64,000 bases of DNA, taken from the NCBI RefSeq assembly GCF_036010485.1, contig NZ_CP108568.1, positions 7,325,001-7,389,000 on the forward strand. Reading direction: 5' to 3'. Position 1 is the first letter of the stretch. Every line of letters begins with the position of its first letter. The notes beneath the pieces are model-generated. The model searched no databases. It saw only the letters and a program-made list of their open reading frames with translations, and was not told the DNA's origin. This DNA is from Streptomyces sp. NBC_01198. Lineage in GTDB: Bacteria; Actinomycetota; Actinomycetes; Streptomycetales; Streptomycetaceae. This document shows positions 11,094 to 22,144 of the stretch, piece after piece. The position numbers and the translations under genes are program-made.

Positions 11094-11702
11094 GTGAGAA
11101 GCACCGGCGACGGTTCGGCGGTCGGCGGCCCCTATCCGCCCTTGGGGGCACTGGCCCGCGCCGCGGAACCGGGGACGGCGGGACCGGCACCCGTCGGCGA
11201 CCCCGAGCCGGAGCAGGTCGGCTATCGCGGCCCCACGGCCTGCGCGGCCACCGGCATCACCTACCGCCAGCTCGACTACTGGGCGCGGACGGGCCTGGTC
11301 GAGCCCAGCGTCCGCCCGGCGTACGGCTCGGGCACCCAGCGGCTCTACAGCTTCCGCGACGTGGTCGTGCTCAAGATCGTCAAGCGGCTGCTCGACACCG
11401 GTGTGGCCCTGCAGAACATCCGGACGGCGGTACGCCACCTGCGCTCGGTGGGCCCGGCCGAACTGGCCAGGATGACCCTGATGAGCGACGGCGCCACCGT
11501 GTACGAGTGCACCTCGCCCGCGGAGGTGGTCGACCTGCTCCAGGGCGGCCAGGGGGTCTTCGGGATCGCCGTCGGCGTGGTCTGGCGGGACGTGGAGAGC
11601 TCGCTGTCCGAGCTGCACGGCGAGCGGGTGGACACCGGCGAGACGCTGGTCGGCCACAATCCGGCGGACGAGCTGGCCAGGCGGCGCAACCGGGCGGTCT
11701 GA
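11094..11702 (+). CDS. MerR-family transcriptional regulator (Rv1830-like)
   Basis: 202 residues. A variable 45-residue N-terminus precedes a MerR HTH (about 47-115; Y-R-Q-L-D-Y-W-A-R-T-G-L-V and the Q-R-L-Y-S-F-R-D-V-V block). After it comes a helical region and a domain containing V-Y-E-C-T-S near 135. It has no cysteine pattern typical of metal sensors. Synteny with the upstream genes matches Rv1830, which has been linked to growth and antibiotic tolerance phenotypes in mycobacteria. GTG start with ggaggg at a good distance. It has its own promoter and an adjacent palindrome, suggesting autoregulation. Confidence 0.82.
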   Translation: MRSTGDGSAVGGPYPPLGALARAAEPGTAGPAPVGDPEPEQVGYRGPTACAATGITYRQLDYWARTGLVEPSVRPAYGSGTQRLYSFRDVVVLKIVKRLLDTGVALQNIRTAVRHLRSVGPAELARMTLMSDGATVYECTSPAEVVDLLQGGQGVFGIAVGVVWRDVESSLSELHGERVDTGETLVGHNPADELARRRNRAV

Positions 11703-11799
11703 GCCGCCCGCGGCGGGACGCCGACGTGCGCGGCGGCCGGTGACGTGGCCGCGCCGGTGGCCGCTGCCGGGGGCTCCGGCGGACGCCGTGCCGTACAGG

Positions 11800-11817
11800 T
11801 GTACGGCGATTGTCGGC
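11800..11817. promoter_or_regulatory. Palindrome just upstream of dinB
   Basis: gccgtac-aggt-gtacggc is a perfect 7-base inverted repeat about 22 bases before the chosen dinB start. It does not resemble the actinobacterial LexA box (cGAACnnnnGTTCg). It could be an operator or a weak terminator of the upstream MerR gene. Confidence 0.35.
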
Positions 11818-11839
11818 GGTGTGCGGCACGATCGGTGGT

Positions 11840-13210
11840 GTGAGAAGTACGCCGACCATCCTCCATCTGGACATGGACGCGTTCTTCGCCGCGGTCGAGC
11901 AGGCGTCCAAGCCGAGCCTGCGGGGCAAGCCGGTGGTGGTCGGCGGGCTCGGACCCCGCGGCGTGGTGGCGACCGCGTCCTACGAGGCGCGCGTGCACGG
12001 CGTGCACTCGGCGATGGCCATGGCGCACGCCCGGCGGCTGTGCCCCAACGCCGCCTATCTCCTGCCGCGCTTCGGCGTCTACCGGCGGATCAGCGACACC
12101 GTGATGGCCCTGCTCTGCGAGGTGTCGCCGCTGATAGAGCCGCTGAGCCTGGACGAGGCCTTCGTCGACCTGGAGGCCGGCGACCTGGCCGGCGACCCGC
12201 GGGCGGTCGCCGAGCGGCTGCGGGCCGACATCATGGCCGCGACCGGGCTGACCGCCTCGGTCGGCCTGGCCGGCTCCAAACTGCTCGCCAAGATCGCCTC
12301 CGAGCAGGCCAAGCCGGACGGCCTGGTGGTGGTCGAGCCGGGCACCGAGCGCGCGCTGCTCGACCCGCTTCCGGTACGCACCCTGTGGGGCGTCGGCCCG
12401 GCGACCGCCGAGCACCTGCGGCGGGCCGGCATCCTCACCGTCGCCGAGATCGCGCAGGCCGGTGAGCCCGAGCTGGTCCGGCTGCTCGGCAAGGCGCACG
12501 GCAGCTCGCTGCACGCGATGGCCGCAGGCCTCGACAACCGACCGGTGGTCGCCGACCGGGACGTGAAGTCCATCTCCGTCGAGGACACCTTCGACACCGA
12601 CCTGACCGACCGGGCCCGGGTGCGGTACGAGATCGACCGGCTCGCCGACCGCTGCGCCCAGCGGCTGCGCGGTGCAGGCCGCTCCGGGCGGACGGTGGTG
12701 GTGAAGATCCGGCGGTACGACTTCTCGACCCTCACCCGCTCCGAGACGCTGCGGGCGCCCACCGACGACCCGGCCGTGGTCAAGGAGACCGCCCGCAGGC
12801 TCGCCGAGGCCGTGGACACCACCGGCGGGGTGCGGCTGCTCGGCGTCGGCGTGTCCGGACTGGCCGACTTCACCCAGGAGGACCTCTTCGCCCAGGCCGC
12901 CCAGACCCGCCGCGAATCCGGCCCCGGCGCCGAGCCCGACAAGGACGCCCCTCCGGAGCTCCCGGTCACCCCGCCGCCGGAACCGGAGCAGGCCCACCGC
13001 TGGCTGCCGGGCCAGGACGTCGAACACGCCGAACACGGTCCCGGCTGGGTCCAGGGCAGCGGGGTCGGCCGGGTGACCATCCGTTTCGAGGTGCCCTCGG
13101 ACGCGGTGCCCGGCCGGGTGCGGACCTTCCCGGTCGACGACCCCGCATTGTCCAGGTCCGAGCCGATCCCGCTGACCGGCCGCCCGACCCCGGCCGGCCA
13201 TGCCGGCTGA
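11840..13210 (+). CDS. dinB: DNA polymerase IV (Y-family translesion polymerase)
   Basis: 456 residues. The Y-family palm carries H-L-D-M-D-A-F-F (D11, D13) and S-L-D-E-A-F (D105, E106), the metal-binding acidic residues. The little finger domain spans about 235-345. A beta-clamp binding motif Q-E-D-L-F lies at 346-350. The last 100 residues are an extension containing H-A-E-H-G-P-G-W-V, which resembles the small Tudor-like domain at the C-terminus of PcrA/UvrD helicases (DUF3553-like). The enzyme bypasses DNA lesions with low fidelity. GTG 11840 is chosen because the conserved region begins directly after it; 11810 is an alternative. No LexA box is visible upstream. Confidence 0.9.
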   Translation: MRSTPTILHLDMDAFFAAVEQASKPSLRGKPVVVGGLGPRGVVATASYEARVHGVHSAMAMAHARRLCPNAAYLLPRFGVYRRISDTVMALLCEVSPLIEPLSLDEAFVDLEAGDLAGDPRAVAERLRADIMAATGLTASVGLAGSKLLAKIASEQAKPDGLVVVEPGTERALLDPLPVRTLWGVGPATAEHLRRAGILTVAEIAQAGEPELVRLLGKAHGSSLHAMAAGLDNRPVVADRDVKSISVEDTFDTDLTDRARVRYEIDRLADRCAQRLRGAGRSGRTVVVKIRRYDFSTLTRSETLRAPTDDPAVVKETARRLAEAVDTTGGVRLLGVGVSGLADFTQEDLFAQAAQTRRESGPGAEPDKDAPPELPVTPPPEPEQAHRWLPGQDVEHAEHGPGWVQGSGVGRVTIRFEVPSDAVPGRVRTFPVDDPALSRSEPIPLTGRPTPAGHAG

Positions 13211-13240
13211 GCGGCCCCGCGCCCGATCCGGGCTGCCGCG

Positions 13241-13633
13241 CTAGGTGCTGTCGCCCGGCCGCGGGTCGCCGCCGGCCAACTCGCCGAAGTCGCGCGGCGG
13301 TCCGTCGCCTGCCTCCGCGACCGGCACCTGCATGCCGTAGTGGTGGTAGAGCTGCAGCTCCTGCTCCGGCGACAGGTGCCGCCCCACGCCGAAGTCCGGT
13401 GCGTCCCTGATCAGCGACTTCTCGTACGGCACCCGCAGACCGTCGTCCACCACCTCGCTCGGCTCCAGCGGCACGAACGCGTCGCGGCTGAAGAAACCGG
13501 TCCGCACCGCCGCCCACTCCGGCGTACCGGTCGCGTCGTCCAGATACACCTCGTCCACCGTGCCGATCTTCGCGCCGTCGCGGTCGAAGGCGCGGCGGCC
13601 GATGAGGCTTCGCGGATCGATGTCGGTCTGCAC
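13241..13633 (-). CDS. PRC-barrel domain protein
   Basis: 130 residues with a PRC-barrel fold in the first 80 residues (I-G-R-R-A-F-D-R-D-G near 9-18, then V-D-E-V-Y-L-D-D and W-A-A-V-R-T-G-F-F). The tail includes L-Y-H-H-Y-G-M-Q. Proteins of this kind are small cytoplasmic, stress-associated proteins in Streptomyces with unknown function. The GTG at 13633 is chosen over a TTG further upstream because GGAGGG stands directly before it. The gene is divergent from the riboswitch-gcvP unit. Confidence 0.82.
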   Translation of the reverse strand: MQTDIDPRSLIGRRAFDRDGAKIGTVDEVYLDDATGTPEWAAVRTGFFSRDAFVPLEPSEVVDDGLRVPYEKSLIRDAPDFGVGRHLSPEQELQLYHHYGMQVPVAEAGDGPPRDFGELAGGDPRPGDST

Positions 13634-13760
13634 GGTCCCTCCAACCAAAGACGACAGCTGTTGGTACCACCAAAAGCCACATCAGGGGTGATGTCGACCG
13701 GAATGTCGGACCGGCGGCCCCCCGGAAGGCGCTGGTAGGCTGGACAACGGCTGCAGACCC

Positions 13761-13985
13761 CGTGCGGGAGAGTCCTTCGAGAGCGTGCCGCAGTGGCATC
13801 TCGGAGGCGCCGAAGGAGCAAATCCTCCCCGGAATCTCTCAGGCATCCGTACCGCAGGGGCGAGGTCACTCTGGAAAGCAGGACCCGCCCCGTGAGCACC
13901 GTTCGTGGGACAGGTCTTCACCGAAGGTGAAAGCCGTCCCGTGCAGGGGCGGTGAAGCTCTCAGGTACTGATGACAGAGGGGGAG
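13761..13985 (+). ncRNA. Tandem glycine riboswitch (two aptamers)
   Basis: The 5' leader of gcvP holds two consecutive glycine aptamers. The first (about 13762-13875) shows gcgggagag, gccgaaggagcaa and gaatctctcaggca, the standard gcvT-type conserved boxes. The second (about 13876-13985) shows caccgaaggtgaaagcc, gaagctctcaggtactgatg and the closing gacagaggggg. In known systems glycine binding turns on the glycine cleavage genes. The gcvP start is about 60 bases after the second aptamer, so control by termination or by ribosome access are both possible. A candidate -10, TAGGCT (13736-13741), lies just upstream. Confidence 0.93.
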
Positions 13986-14047
13986 GCCGTACGGGTGCCC
14001 GCGCCGGGTACCCCCGAAGGTCGTCGCTGACCAGGAGGCCTCCGCAG

Positions 14048-16948
<2,901 letters not shown>

Positions 16949-16987
16949 CCGGCACGGTCGGCGCGGCAGCGGCCGCAGACATGGCGA

Positions 16988-17018
16988 AGCCGGTTCCCTG
17001 GCGGACGGGGAACCGGCT
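16988..17018. terminator. Stem-loop terminator between gcvP and the DUF5999 gene
   Basis: agccggttccc and gggaaccggct form a perfect 11-base stem with a 9-base loop. It lies between two convergent genes and can serve both. There is no T tract, as is common in Streptomyces. Confidence 0.65.
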
Positions 17019-17047
17019 CGGTGTGCCGCGGCGCGACGGTGCCGGCG

Positions 17048-17254
17048 TCAGGCCGCGGTGGTGATGTGCTGGGTGCCGAGCGGCCGGTGCGGGGCGATGA
17101 TCTGCCCGTCCGGCAGCAGCTCCCCGGTGTCCTCGAACAGCAGCACGCCGTTGCACAGCAGGCTCCAGCCCTGCTCCGGGTGATGGGCCACGGTGAATGC
17201 GGCCTCACGGTCGGGGCCTTCTGCGGTCGGGCACTTCGGCTCGTGCTGGCACAT
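17048..17254 (-). CDS. DUF5999 family small protein
   Basis: 68 residues beginning M-C-Q-H-E-P-K-C-P. The core reads A-H-H-P-E-Q-G-W-S-L-L-C-N-G-V-L-L-F-E-D-T-G-E-L, and an L-P-D-G then A-P-H-R-P-L tail follows. This pattern is the conserved DUF5999 family found in Streptomyces. The three cysteines and paired histidines suggest metal binding, but no function is known. The start at the M-C-Q-H methionine fits the family; a longer reading frame upstream exists but is not conserved as far as I can tell. Confidence 0.8.
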   Translation of the reverse strand: MCQHEPKCPTAEGPDREAAFTVAHHPEQGWSLLCNGVLLFEDTGELLPDGQIIAPHRPLGTQHITTAA

Positions 17255-17535
17255 GGGTCGAGTCTCTCGCTGCGTGAGGTGAGTGGTGCTATGGGTCGCG
17301 CGGTCTGATTGATGCATCTGCGTCCCCCGATTGTGCGTGCGGCCGCTCCCAGTCTTGCCCTCCTGGCGTCAATCCGCAGGGATTTCCTCCAGGCGGTGCC
17401 CCATGAGGAAGGACGTGTCACCCACCCGGGCGGTTGCCGTCACCGTCCGTTCACGGCCGGCGGCGTGTTCACGCACATGACGGTGCCCCGCGGCCGTCCG
17501 CGGCCGCGGGGCACCCCTTCGGTGGTGCGCGGGTG

Positions 17536-18123
17536 TCAGGCGGGCGAGCCCATCAGCGGGGGCGGTGCGAGCCGCACGCTCAACGCCGACGCCAGTTCGG
17601 TCAGCCGGTGCACCCGGTGCGGGGCGATGCCGGGCGGTGCGGGCGCCAGCGGCACCAGCAGGTCGTCCGGGTCCGGCTGGGCGGTCGCGGCTTCGGCCCG
17701 CGCGTCGCAGTGCAGCCACAGCGCCAGCATGTAGAGCCCCGGAACCGACAGCAGATGGGGCTGGTACGTGGCCGGCAGCGTCTCCGCCTGATGCAGCGCC
17801 CGCTCGATCGACGCGAGGAACGGTCCCTCGGAGAACCGCGAGAACACCCAGCCGTCGGGAGTCACCACGGTCTCACCCGCAGCGGCCACCCGGGCACCCG
17901 CCCTGATATGGAACCGCCAGCCGGTCAGCCGCGCCTGGGGCAGTGCTCCCGGAACGGTCGCAGGCTCGAACACATGGACAGGCAGTGGGTGTTCGGCGGC
18001 CAGCGGCCCTTCCGCGGTCCGCAGCGCCGGCGTCCTGGCTTCCAGGACCGCGGTGGGCGAACTGAGCGCGGCAAGGACGCTCAGCAGGGCTGGGGCAGGT
18101 GCTGGGGAAACAAGCAGCGGCAT
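17536..18123 (-). CDS. Hypothetical protein
   Basis: 195 residues, not recognised. It is a soluble, alanine- and proline-rich protein without a signal peptide or membrane helix. The middle carries W-R-F-H-I-R-A-G-A-R, T-P-D-G-W-V-F-S-R-F-S-E-G-P-F and L-P-A-T-Y-Q-P-H-L-L-S-V-P-G-L-Y, which look like a folded beta-rich core. The ATG at 18123 is preceded by gagaggcg. It stands alone and is divergent from the GCS2-type gene across a 472-base AT-richer gap. A small Streptomyces-specific protein is the most that can be said. Confidence 0.6.
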   Translation of the reverse strand: MPLLVSPAPAPALLSVLAALSSPTAVLEARTPALRTAEGPLAAEHPLPVHVFEPATVPGALPQARLTGWRFHIRAGARVAAAGETVVTPDGWVFSRFSEGPFLASIERALHQAETLPATYQPHLLSVPGLYMLALWLHCDARAEAATAQPDPDDLLVPLAPAPPGIAPHRVHRLTELASALSVRLAPPPLMGSPA

Positions 18124-18595
18124 GATGTCGCCTCTCACTGGGAGACACGTGGTGCGGGGAGAGCGGTGGGCGGACGGCACGGTCGCTTCGATGCTCTGTG
18201 GGAGACCTCTCAGGCACGTCCGGCGACGGCGGATGCTTAGCCTTGTGCGCGGAGTTTATACGACCTGTGTTCGCTCCGTGTTTCGTCTAGTCGCGACCAG
18301 TATTACGCGCAAGGCGATAATTCGCCTTCTTCCGCGGACGTGTCGACGGCATTCCCGCAGCGTATGGGGAGGGCGGCGCATATTTCTGCCCGCCACGGAC
18401 GGCCTGATCCCGTCGGTCATTTCACCCGTACTCCGGCAGGGCCCATGGCATTGGAATGTGCCGCTGGAACGTGCGCGGATGGCTGCTACAGCAAGCCTAG
18501 CGTGCAGTCGTGGTGCAGTGTGGCGTTATCGATCATTTGGGTGGGCATCCTCCGATGGGTGGCCACGGGACGGCCGTACGAGAAGGGATGCGTCT
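18124..18595. promoter_or_regulatory. 472-base divergent intergenic region with a palindrome at 18311-18328
   Basis: The region is clearly less GC-rich than its surroundings. It contains aaggcga-taat-tcgcctt (18311-18328), a perfect 7-base inverted repeat. It should hold promoters for the hypothetical gene to the left and the ligase gene to the right. I see no convincing ORF in it. Confidence 0.45.
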
Positions 18596-20083
18596 ATGGG
18601 GGAGAAGGTCGTCGCCAGCGGGTTCGACCCGGCTGACCGCGGGCGGTACCGGCACAAACTCCAGCAGTGCCTGCTGGGACTGGAGCGGCTGCTGGAGGCG
18701 AAGCGATTCGACCGGCCGCGCAATCTCATGGGCCTGGAGATCGAATTGAATCTCGCGGATTCCGCGGGACTGCCTCGCATGATGAACGAAGAAGTGCTCG
18801 AGCGCATCGCGAGCCACGATTTCCAGACCGAGCTCGCCCAGTTCAACATTGAAGTGAACATTGCGCCGCACCGGCTTTCCGGGCCCGTACTCGACCGGCT
18901 CGCCGAAGAACTGCGGACCGGGCTTGCATACGCCGACCGGAGGGCGGGCGAGGTCGGCGCGCACATCGTGATGGTCGGAATTCTGCCCACCCTGGAACCG
19001 CAGGACCTGGTGTCCACCAACCTGTCGCGCGCCGACCGCTACATGCTGCTCAACGACCGCATCCTGGCGATGCGCGGCGAGGACATCACGCTGGACATCC
19101 AGGGCGCGGAACACCTGGTCTACGCCTCGACGTCCATCGCGCCCGAGGCGGCCTGCACGTCCACCCAGATGCACCTGCAGGTCACCCCCGGCCGTTTCGC
19201 CGCGGTCTGGAACGCCGCCCAGGTGGTCTCCGGGCCGCAGGTCGCAGCCGGCGCCAACTCGCCGTTCCTCTTCGGCCGCGAGCTGTGGCGGGAGACCCGT
19301 CCGGTGCTCTTCCAGCAGGCCACCGACACCCGGCCGCAGGAGCTGCGTACCCAGGGCGTGCGCCCGCTGACCTGGTTCGGCGAACGGTGGATCGACTCGC
19401 CCATGGACCTGTTCGCCGAGAACGTCCGCTACTTCCCGGCGCTGCTGCCGATCTGCGACGACGAGGACCCCTTGCGGGTGCTGGACGACGGGGGAGTGCC
19501 TGCGCTGCGCGAGCTGACGCTGCACAACGGCACGATCTACCGCTGGAACCGCCCGGTCTACGCGGTCGTCGACGACGTCCCGCACCTGCGGGTGGAGAAC
19601 CGGGTCCTGCCGGCCGGGCCCACCGTGGCCGACGTGCTGGCCAACGCCGCCTTCTACTACGGCCTGGTCAGGGCGCTGGCCGAGGCGCCACGCCCGGTCT
19701 GGCACCGGCTGCCCTTCGGGGCCGCGGCCGCCAACTTCGAGGCGGGCTGCCGGGACGGCATCGGCGCGGTCATGCACTGGCCGCGCGGCCGCGGCAGCCT
19801 GGTGGAGATCCCCGCCGCCGACCTGATCAGGGACGAGCTGCTGCCGCTGGCGGCGGCCGGGCTGGACGCCTGGGGCATCGAGCCCGCCGACCGCGACCTC
19901 TACCTCGGCATCATCGAGGAGCGCTGCCGGCTGCGCACCAACGGCGCCGAGTGGCAGTCGGCGACCTTCCACCGGCTGCTGGAGCGCACTCCCGACCGGC
20001 GGGCGGCGCTGGCCGCCATGACCCAGCGCTACGCCGAGCACATGCGGGAGGGCGAGCCGGTGCACCGGTGGCCCGTGCTGTGA
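18596..20083 (+). CDS. Glutamate-cysteine ligase family protein (GCS2 type)
   Basis: 495 residues of the ATP-dependent carboxylate-amine ligase family GCS2 (N-L-M-G-L-E-I-E-L-N near 41-50 supplies the family's metal-binding glutamates; H-L-V-Y-A-S-T-S-I and T-S-T-Q-M-H-L-Q-V follow near 180-200). Members join glutamate or other amino acids to an amine. Streptomyces make mycothiol rather than glutathione, so the true substrate is open. The ATG at 18596 follows agaaggg. An in-frame extension to 18053 overlaps the opposite gene and is rejected. Confidence 0.82.
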   Translation: MGEKVVASGFDPADRGRYRHKLQQCLLGLERLLEAKRFDRPRNLMGLEIELNLADSAGLPRMMNEEVLERIASHDFQTELAQFNIEVNIAPHRLSGPVLDRLAEELRTGLAYADRRAGEVGAHIVMVGILPTLEPQDLVSTNLSRADRYMLLNDRILAMRGEDITLDIQGAEHLVYASTSIAPEAACTSTQMHLQVTPGRFAAVWNAAQVVSGPQVAAGANSPFLFGRELWRETRPVLFQQATDTRPQELRTQGVRPLTWFGERWIDSPMDLFAENVRYFPALLPICDDEDPLRVLDDGGVPALRELTLHNGTIYRWNRPVYAVVDDVPHLRVENRVLPAGPTVADVLANAAFYYGLVRALAEAPRPVWHRLPFGAAAANFEAGCRDGIGAVMHWPRGRGSLVEIPAADLIRDELLPLAAAGLDAWGIEPADRDLYLGIIEERCRLRTNGAEWQSATFHRLLERTPDRRAALAAMTQRYAEHMREGEPVHRWPVL

Positions 20084-20173
20084 AACCGGCGGCCCGACGG
20101 GGGGTGGCTCCGCGACCGGGGGCGGGATCTTCGTATCTTGTCCGGAGACACCCACGCCGTCGGAGGGCCCCGC

Positions 20174-20959
20174 ATGATCACAGAGCCGCACCAGGTGGAC
20201 GCGGGGCTGCCGAACCGGACGCTGCGCAACGAGACGCTGATCGTGCTGGCCATCTCGCTGGGCGCCAGCGGCGTGTCGGCGCTCATCAGCTTCATCGGCT
20301 CGGTCACCAGACCGGGCGCGCTGAAGAACCAGGCGGCGACGCTGGTCGGCTCCTTCGCGCCGAACCGGCCGTGGCTCGACCTGGCCTGGCAAGTCTTCTC
20401 CATCGCCAGCGCGCTGGTGCCGGTCGCCCTGGTCGCCCACCTGCTCGGCCGGGAGCGGGCCGGCATGCGCTCGATCGGCTTCGACCTGACCCGCCCGCGG
20501 CTGGACCTGGCCCGCGGGGCCGCGGTCGCCGCGGTGATCGGCGGTACGGGCCTGGCCTTCTACCTCGGCGCGCGGGCGGCCGGCTTCAACCTCACGGTGG
20601 TGCCCGAGTCGCTGCCGAACGTCTGGTGGAAGATCCCGGTGCTCGTCGCCTCCGCGGTGCAGAACGCGGTACTCGAAGAGGTGATCGTGGTGGGGTACCT
20701 GCTGCGCCGCCTCGACCGGCTCGGCTGGACACCGATGGCCGCGCTCGCCGCCAGCGCCGTGCTGCGCGGCTCCTACCACCTCTACCAGGGCATCGGCGGT
20801 TTCGTCGGCAACATGGCGATGGGCGTCGTCTTCGTGCTGCTCTACCGCCGCTGGGGCCGGGTCGGACCGCTGGTCGCCGCGCACTCCCTGATCGACACGG
20901 TCGCTTTCGTCGGCTACGCGCTGCTGGCGGGGAAGGTCGGCTGGCTGCCCACCGGCTGA
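20174..20959 (+). CDS. CPBP family intramembrane metalloprotease
   Basis: 261 residues with about seven membrane segments. The CPBP/Abi signature includes the paired glutamates E168-E169 followed by an arginine-containing helix, then the region around Y-Q-G-I-G-G-F-V-G-N and the third motif A-A-H-S-L-I-D-T. Such proteins resemble Rce1-type proteases; bacterial ones act in peptide maturation or immunity, and substrates are seldom known. The ATG follows ggaggg. It stands alone between the ligase gene and the convergent phzF-like gene. Confidence 0.82.
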   Translation: MITEPHQVDAGLPNRTLRNETLIVLAISLGASGVSALISFIGSVTRPGALKNQAATLVGSFAPNRPWLDLAWQVFSIASALVPVALVAHLLGRERAGMRSIGFDLTRPRLDLARGAAVAAVIGGTGLAFYLGARAAGFNLTVVPESLPNVWWKIPVLVASAVQNAVLEEVIVVGYLLRRLDRLGWTPMAALAASAVLRGSYHLYQGIGGFVGNMAMGVVFVLLYRRWGRVGPLVAAHSLIDTVAFVGYALLAGKVGWLPTG

Positions 20960-20972
20960 CCTTCCCCCGCCG

Positions 20973-21794
20973 CTAAGGAACCGCGTGCAGTTCGCCGTCG
21001 ATCACGGTCACCGCGGACCCGGTCAGCAGCACCCGTGCGCCGTCCAGCCGGGTACGGACCAGGCCGCCGCGGGCGGAGGCCTGCAGACCGGTCAGCTCCG
21101 CCCGGCCGAGACGCTCCGACCAGAACGGCGCCAGCGCGGTGTGCGCGCTGCCGGTGACCGGATCCTCGTCGATGCCGACCGCGGGGAAGAAGCCGCGGGA
21201 GACGAAGTCGTAGCCGGCCGCGGGGTCGGCCGCGGCGGCGGTGGCGACCACCCCGCGCCGCGAGAGCCGGGCCAGCACGGCGAGATCGGGGGCCAGCGCC
21301 CGTACCGCCGCCTCGTCGGCGACCTCGACCAGCAGGTCACCGCAGTCGGGGCCGGTGTCGAGCACGGTCAGCGGGACCGCGCCCAGCGCCTCGGCGAGGC
21401 CGTCGGGCGCCGGCGTCGGCGTGAGCGGGGCGACCGGGAAGTCCAGGGTGATCGTGCCGTCGCCGTCCGCGTCGGCGGTCAGCACGCCCGCCCTGGTACG
21501 GAACGCGATCACCCCGTGTGCCGCGCCCGTCGTCCGCAGCACATGGGCGGTGGCCAGCGTGGCATGGCCGCACAGCCCCACCTCGGTGGTCGGGGTGAAC
21601 CAGCGCAGCGCCCACCCGGCGTCCGGCGCACCCGTCAGCGGGTGGGCGAACGCCGTCTCGGACAGATTGACCTCGGCCGCGACCTGCTGCAGCCAGCGGT
21701 CGCCGGGAAAGCCGTCCGAGTCCAGCACCAGCACCCCGGCGGGATTCCCGGCGAAGGGACGGTCGGTGAACGCGTCGACGATACGGATACGCAT
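20973..21794 (-). CDS. PhzF family isomerase
   Basis: 273 residues, the usual PhzF length. It has the two-lobed diaminopimelate-epimerase-like fold with the family opening V-D-A-F-T-D-R-P-F-A-G-N-P-A-G-V and the catalytic glutamate in N-L-S-E-T-A-F. The second half carries D-E-D-P-V-T-G-S-A-H-T. PhzF itself isomerises dihydrohydroxyanthranilate in phenazine synthesis. Most Streptomyces members stand alone, as here, with unknown substrate, so the phenazine role should not be assumed. Confidence 0.85.
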   Translation of the reverse strand: MRIRIVDAFTDRPFAGNPAGVLVLDSDGFPGDRWLQQVAAEVNLSETAFAHPLTGAPDAGWALRWFTPTTEVGLCGHATLATAHVLRTTGAAHGVIAFRTRAGVLTADADGDGTITLDFPVAPLTPTPAPDGLAEALGAVPLTVLDTGPDCGDLLVEVADEAAVRALAPDLAVLARLSRRGVVATAAAADPAAGYDFVSRGFFPAVGIDEDPVTGSAHTALAPFWSERLGRAELTGLQASARGGLVRTRLDGARVLLTGSAVTVIDGELHAVP

Positions 21795-21872
21795 GGCGTG
21801 AGCGTAGCGACCGCGAACCGTCGATACCCGCGTTGGCCCGCAAAGCCCCGGCAGCCCGACGCGGTGGACGGG

Positions 21873-22064
21873 TCAGGTGTGCTGGGGCACGTCGTCCTTG
21901 AGGCTGGAACGGATCTCCTCGCGCAGATCCGGGGTGTCGCTGTGCCCGTGCACCGAGACCGCGTGCTCGCTCGCGGCACGGACGACCTCGTCCTCTTCAC
22001 CGGAGATCGTGAGGGTGCAGGTTGTGTCGCTCGGGACCTGCCTGCAGTCGGCGACCTTGCGCAT
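21873..22064 (-). CDS. DUF1059 family small protein
   Basis: 63 residues. The DUF1059 pattern is visible: a cysteine near the N-terminus (A-D-C), a second cysteine in T-C-T-L-T-I-S-G, then A-S-E-H-A-V-S-V-H-G-H and L-R-E-E-I-R-S-S-L. These small soluble proteins are widespread in actinobacteria and of unknown function. The ATG is preceded by agaaggaggag on the complementary strand, a very strong ribosome-binding site, so high translation is likely. Confidence 0.85.
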   Translation of the reverse strand: MRKVADCRQVPSDTTCTLTISGEEDEVVRAASEHAVSVHGHSDTPDLREEIRSSLKDDVPQHT

Positions 22065-22144
22065 GGCGCATCTCCTCCTTCTGCTCCCTCACGAGTCTAG
22101 TTCCGGACCCGGACCCGCTCCACGGCTCGGGAGTGCCGCTCGCG

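Noticed and set aside
13661..13673. ttggt-acc-accaa palindrome upstream of the PRC-barrel gene
   Set aside because: Arms are only five bases and no promoter elements around it are convincing.
13952..14047. Possible longer N-terminus of GcvP
   Set aside because: It is encoded by the second glycine aptamer and linker; the ATG at 14048 has a strong AGGAGG and matches the normal protein length.
20973..21794. Phenazine biosynthesis from the PhzF homologue
   Set aside because: No other phz gene is nearby; isolated PhzF proteins are common and not diagnostic.
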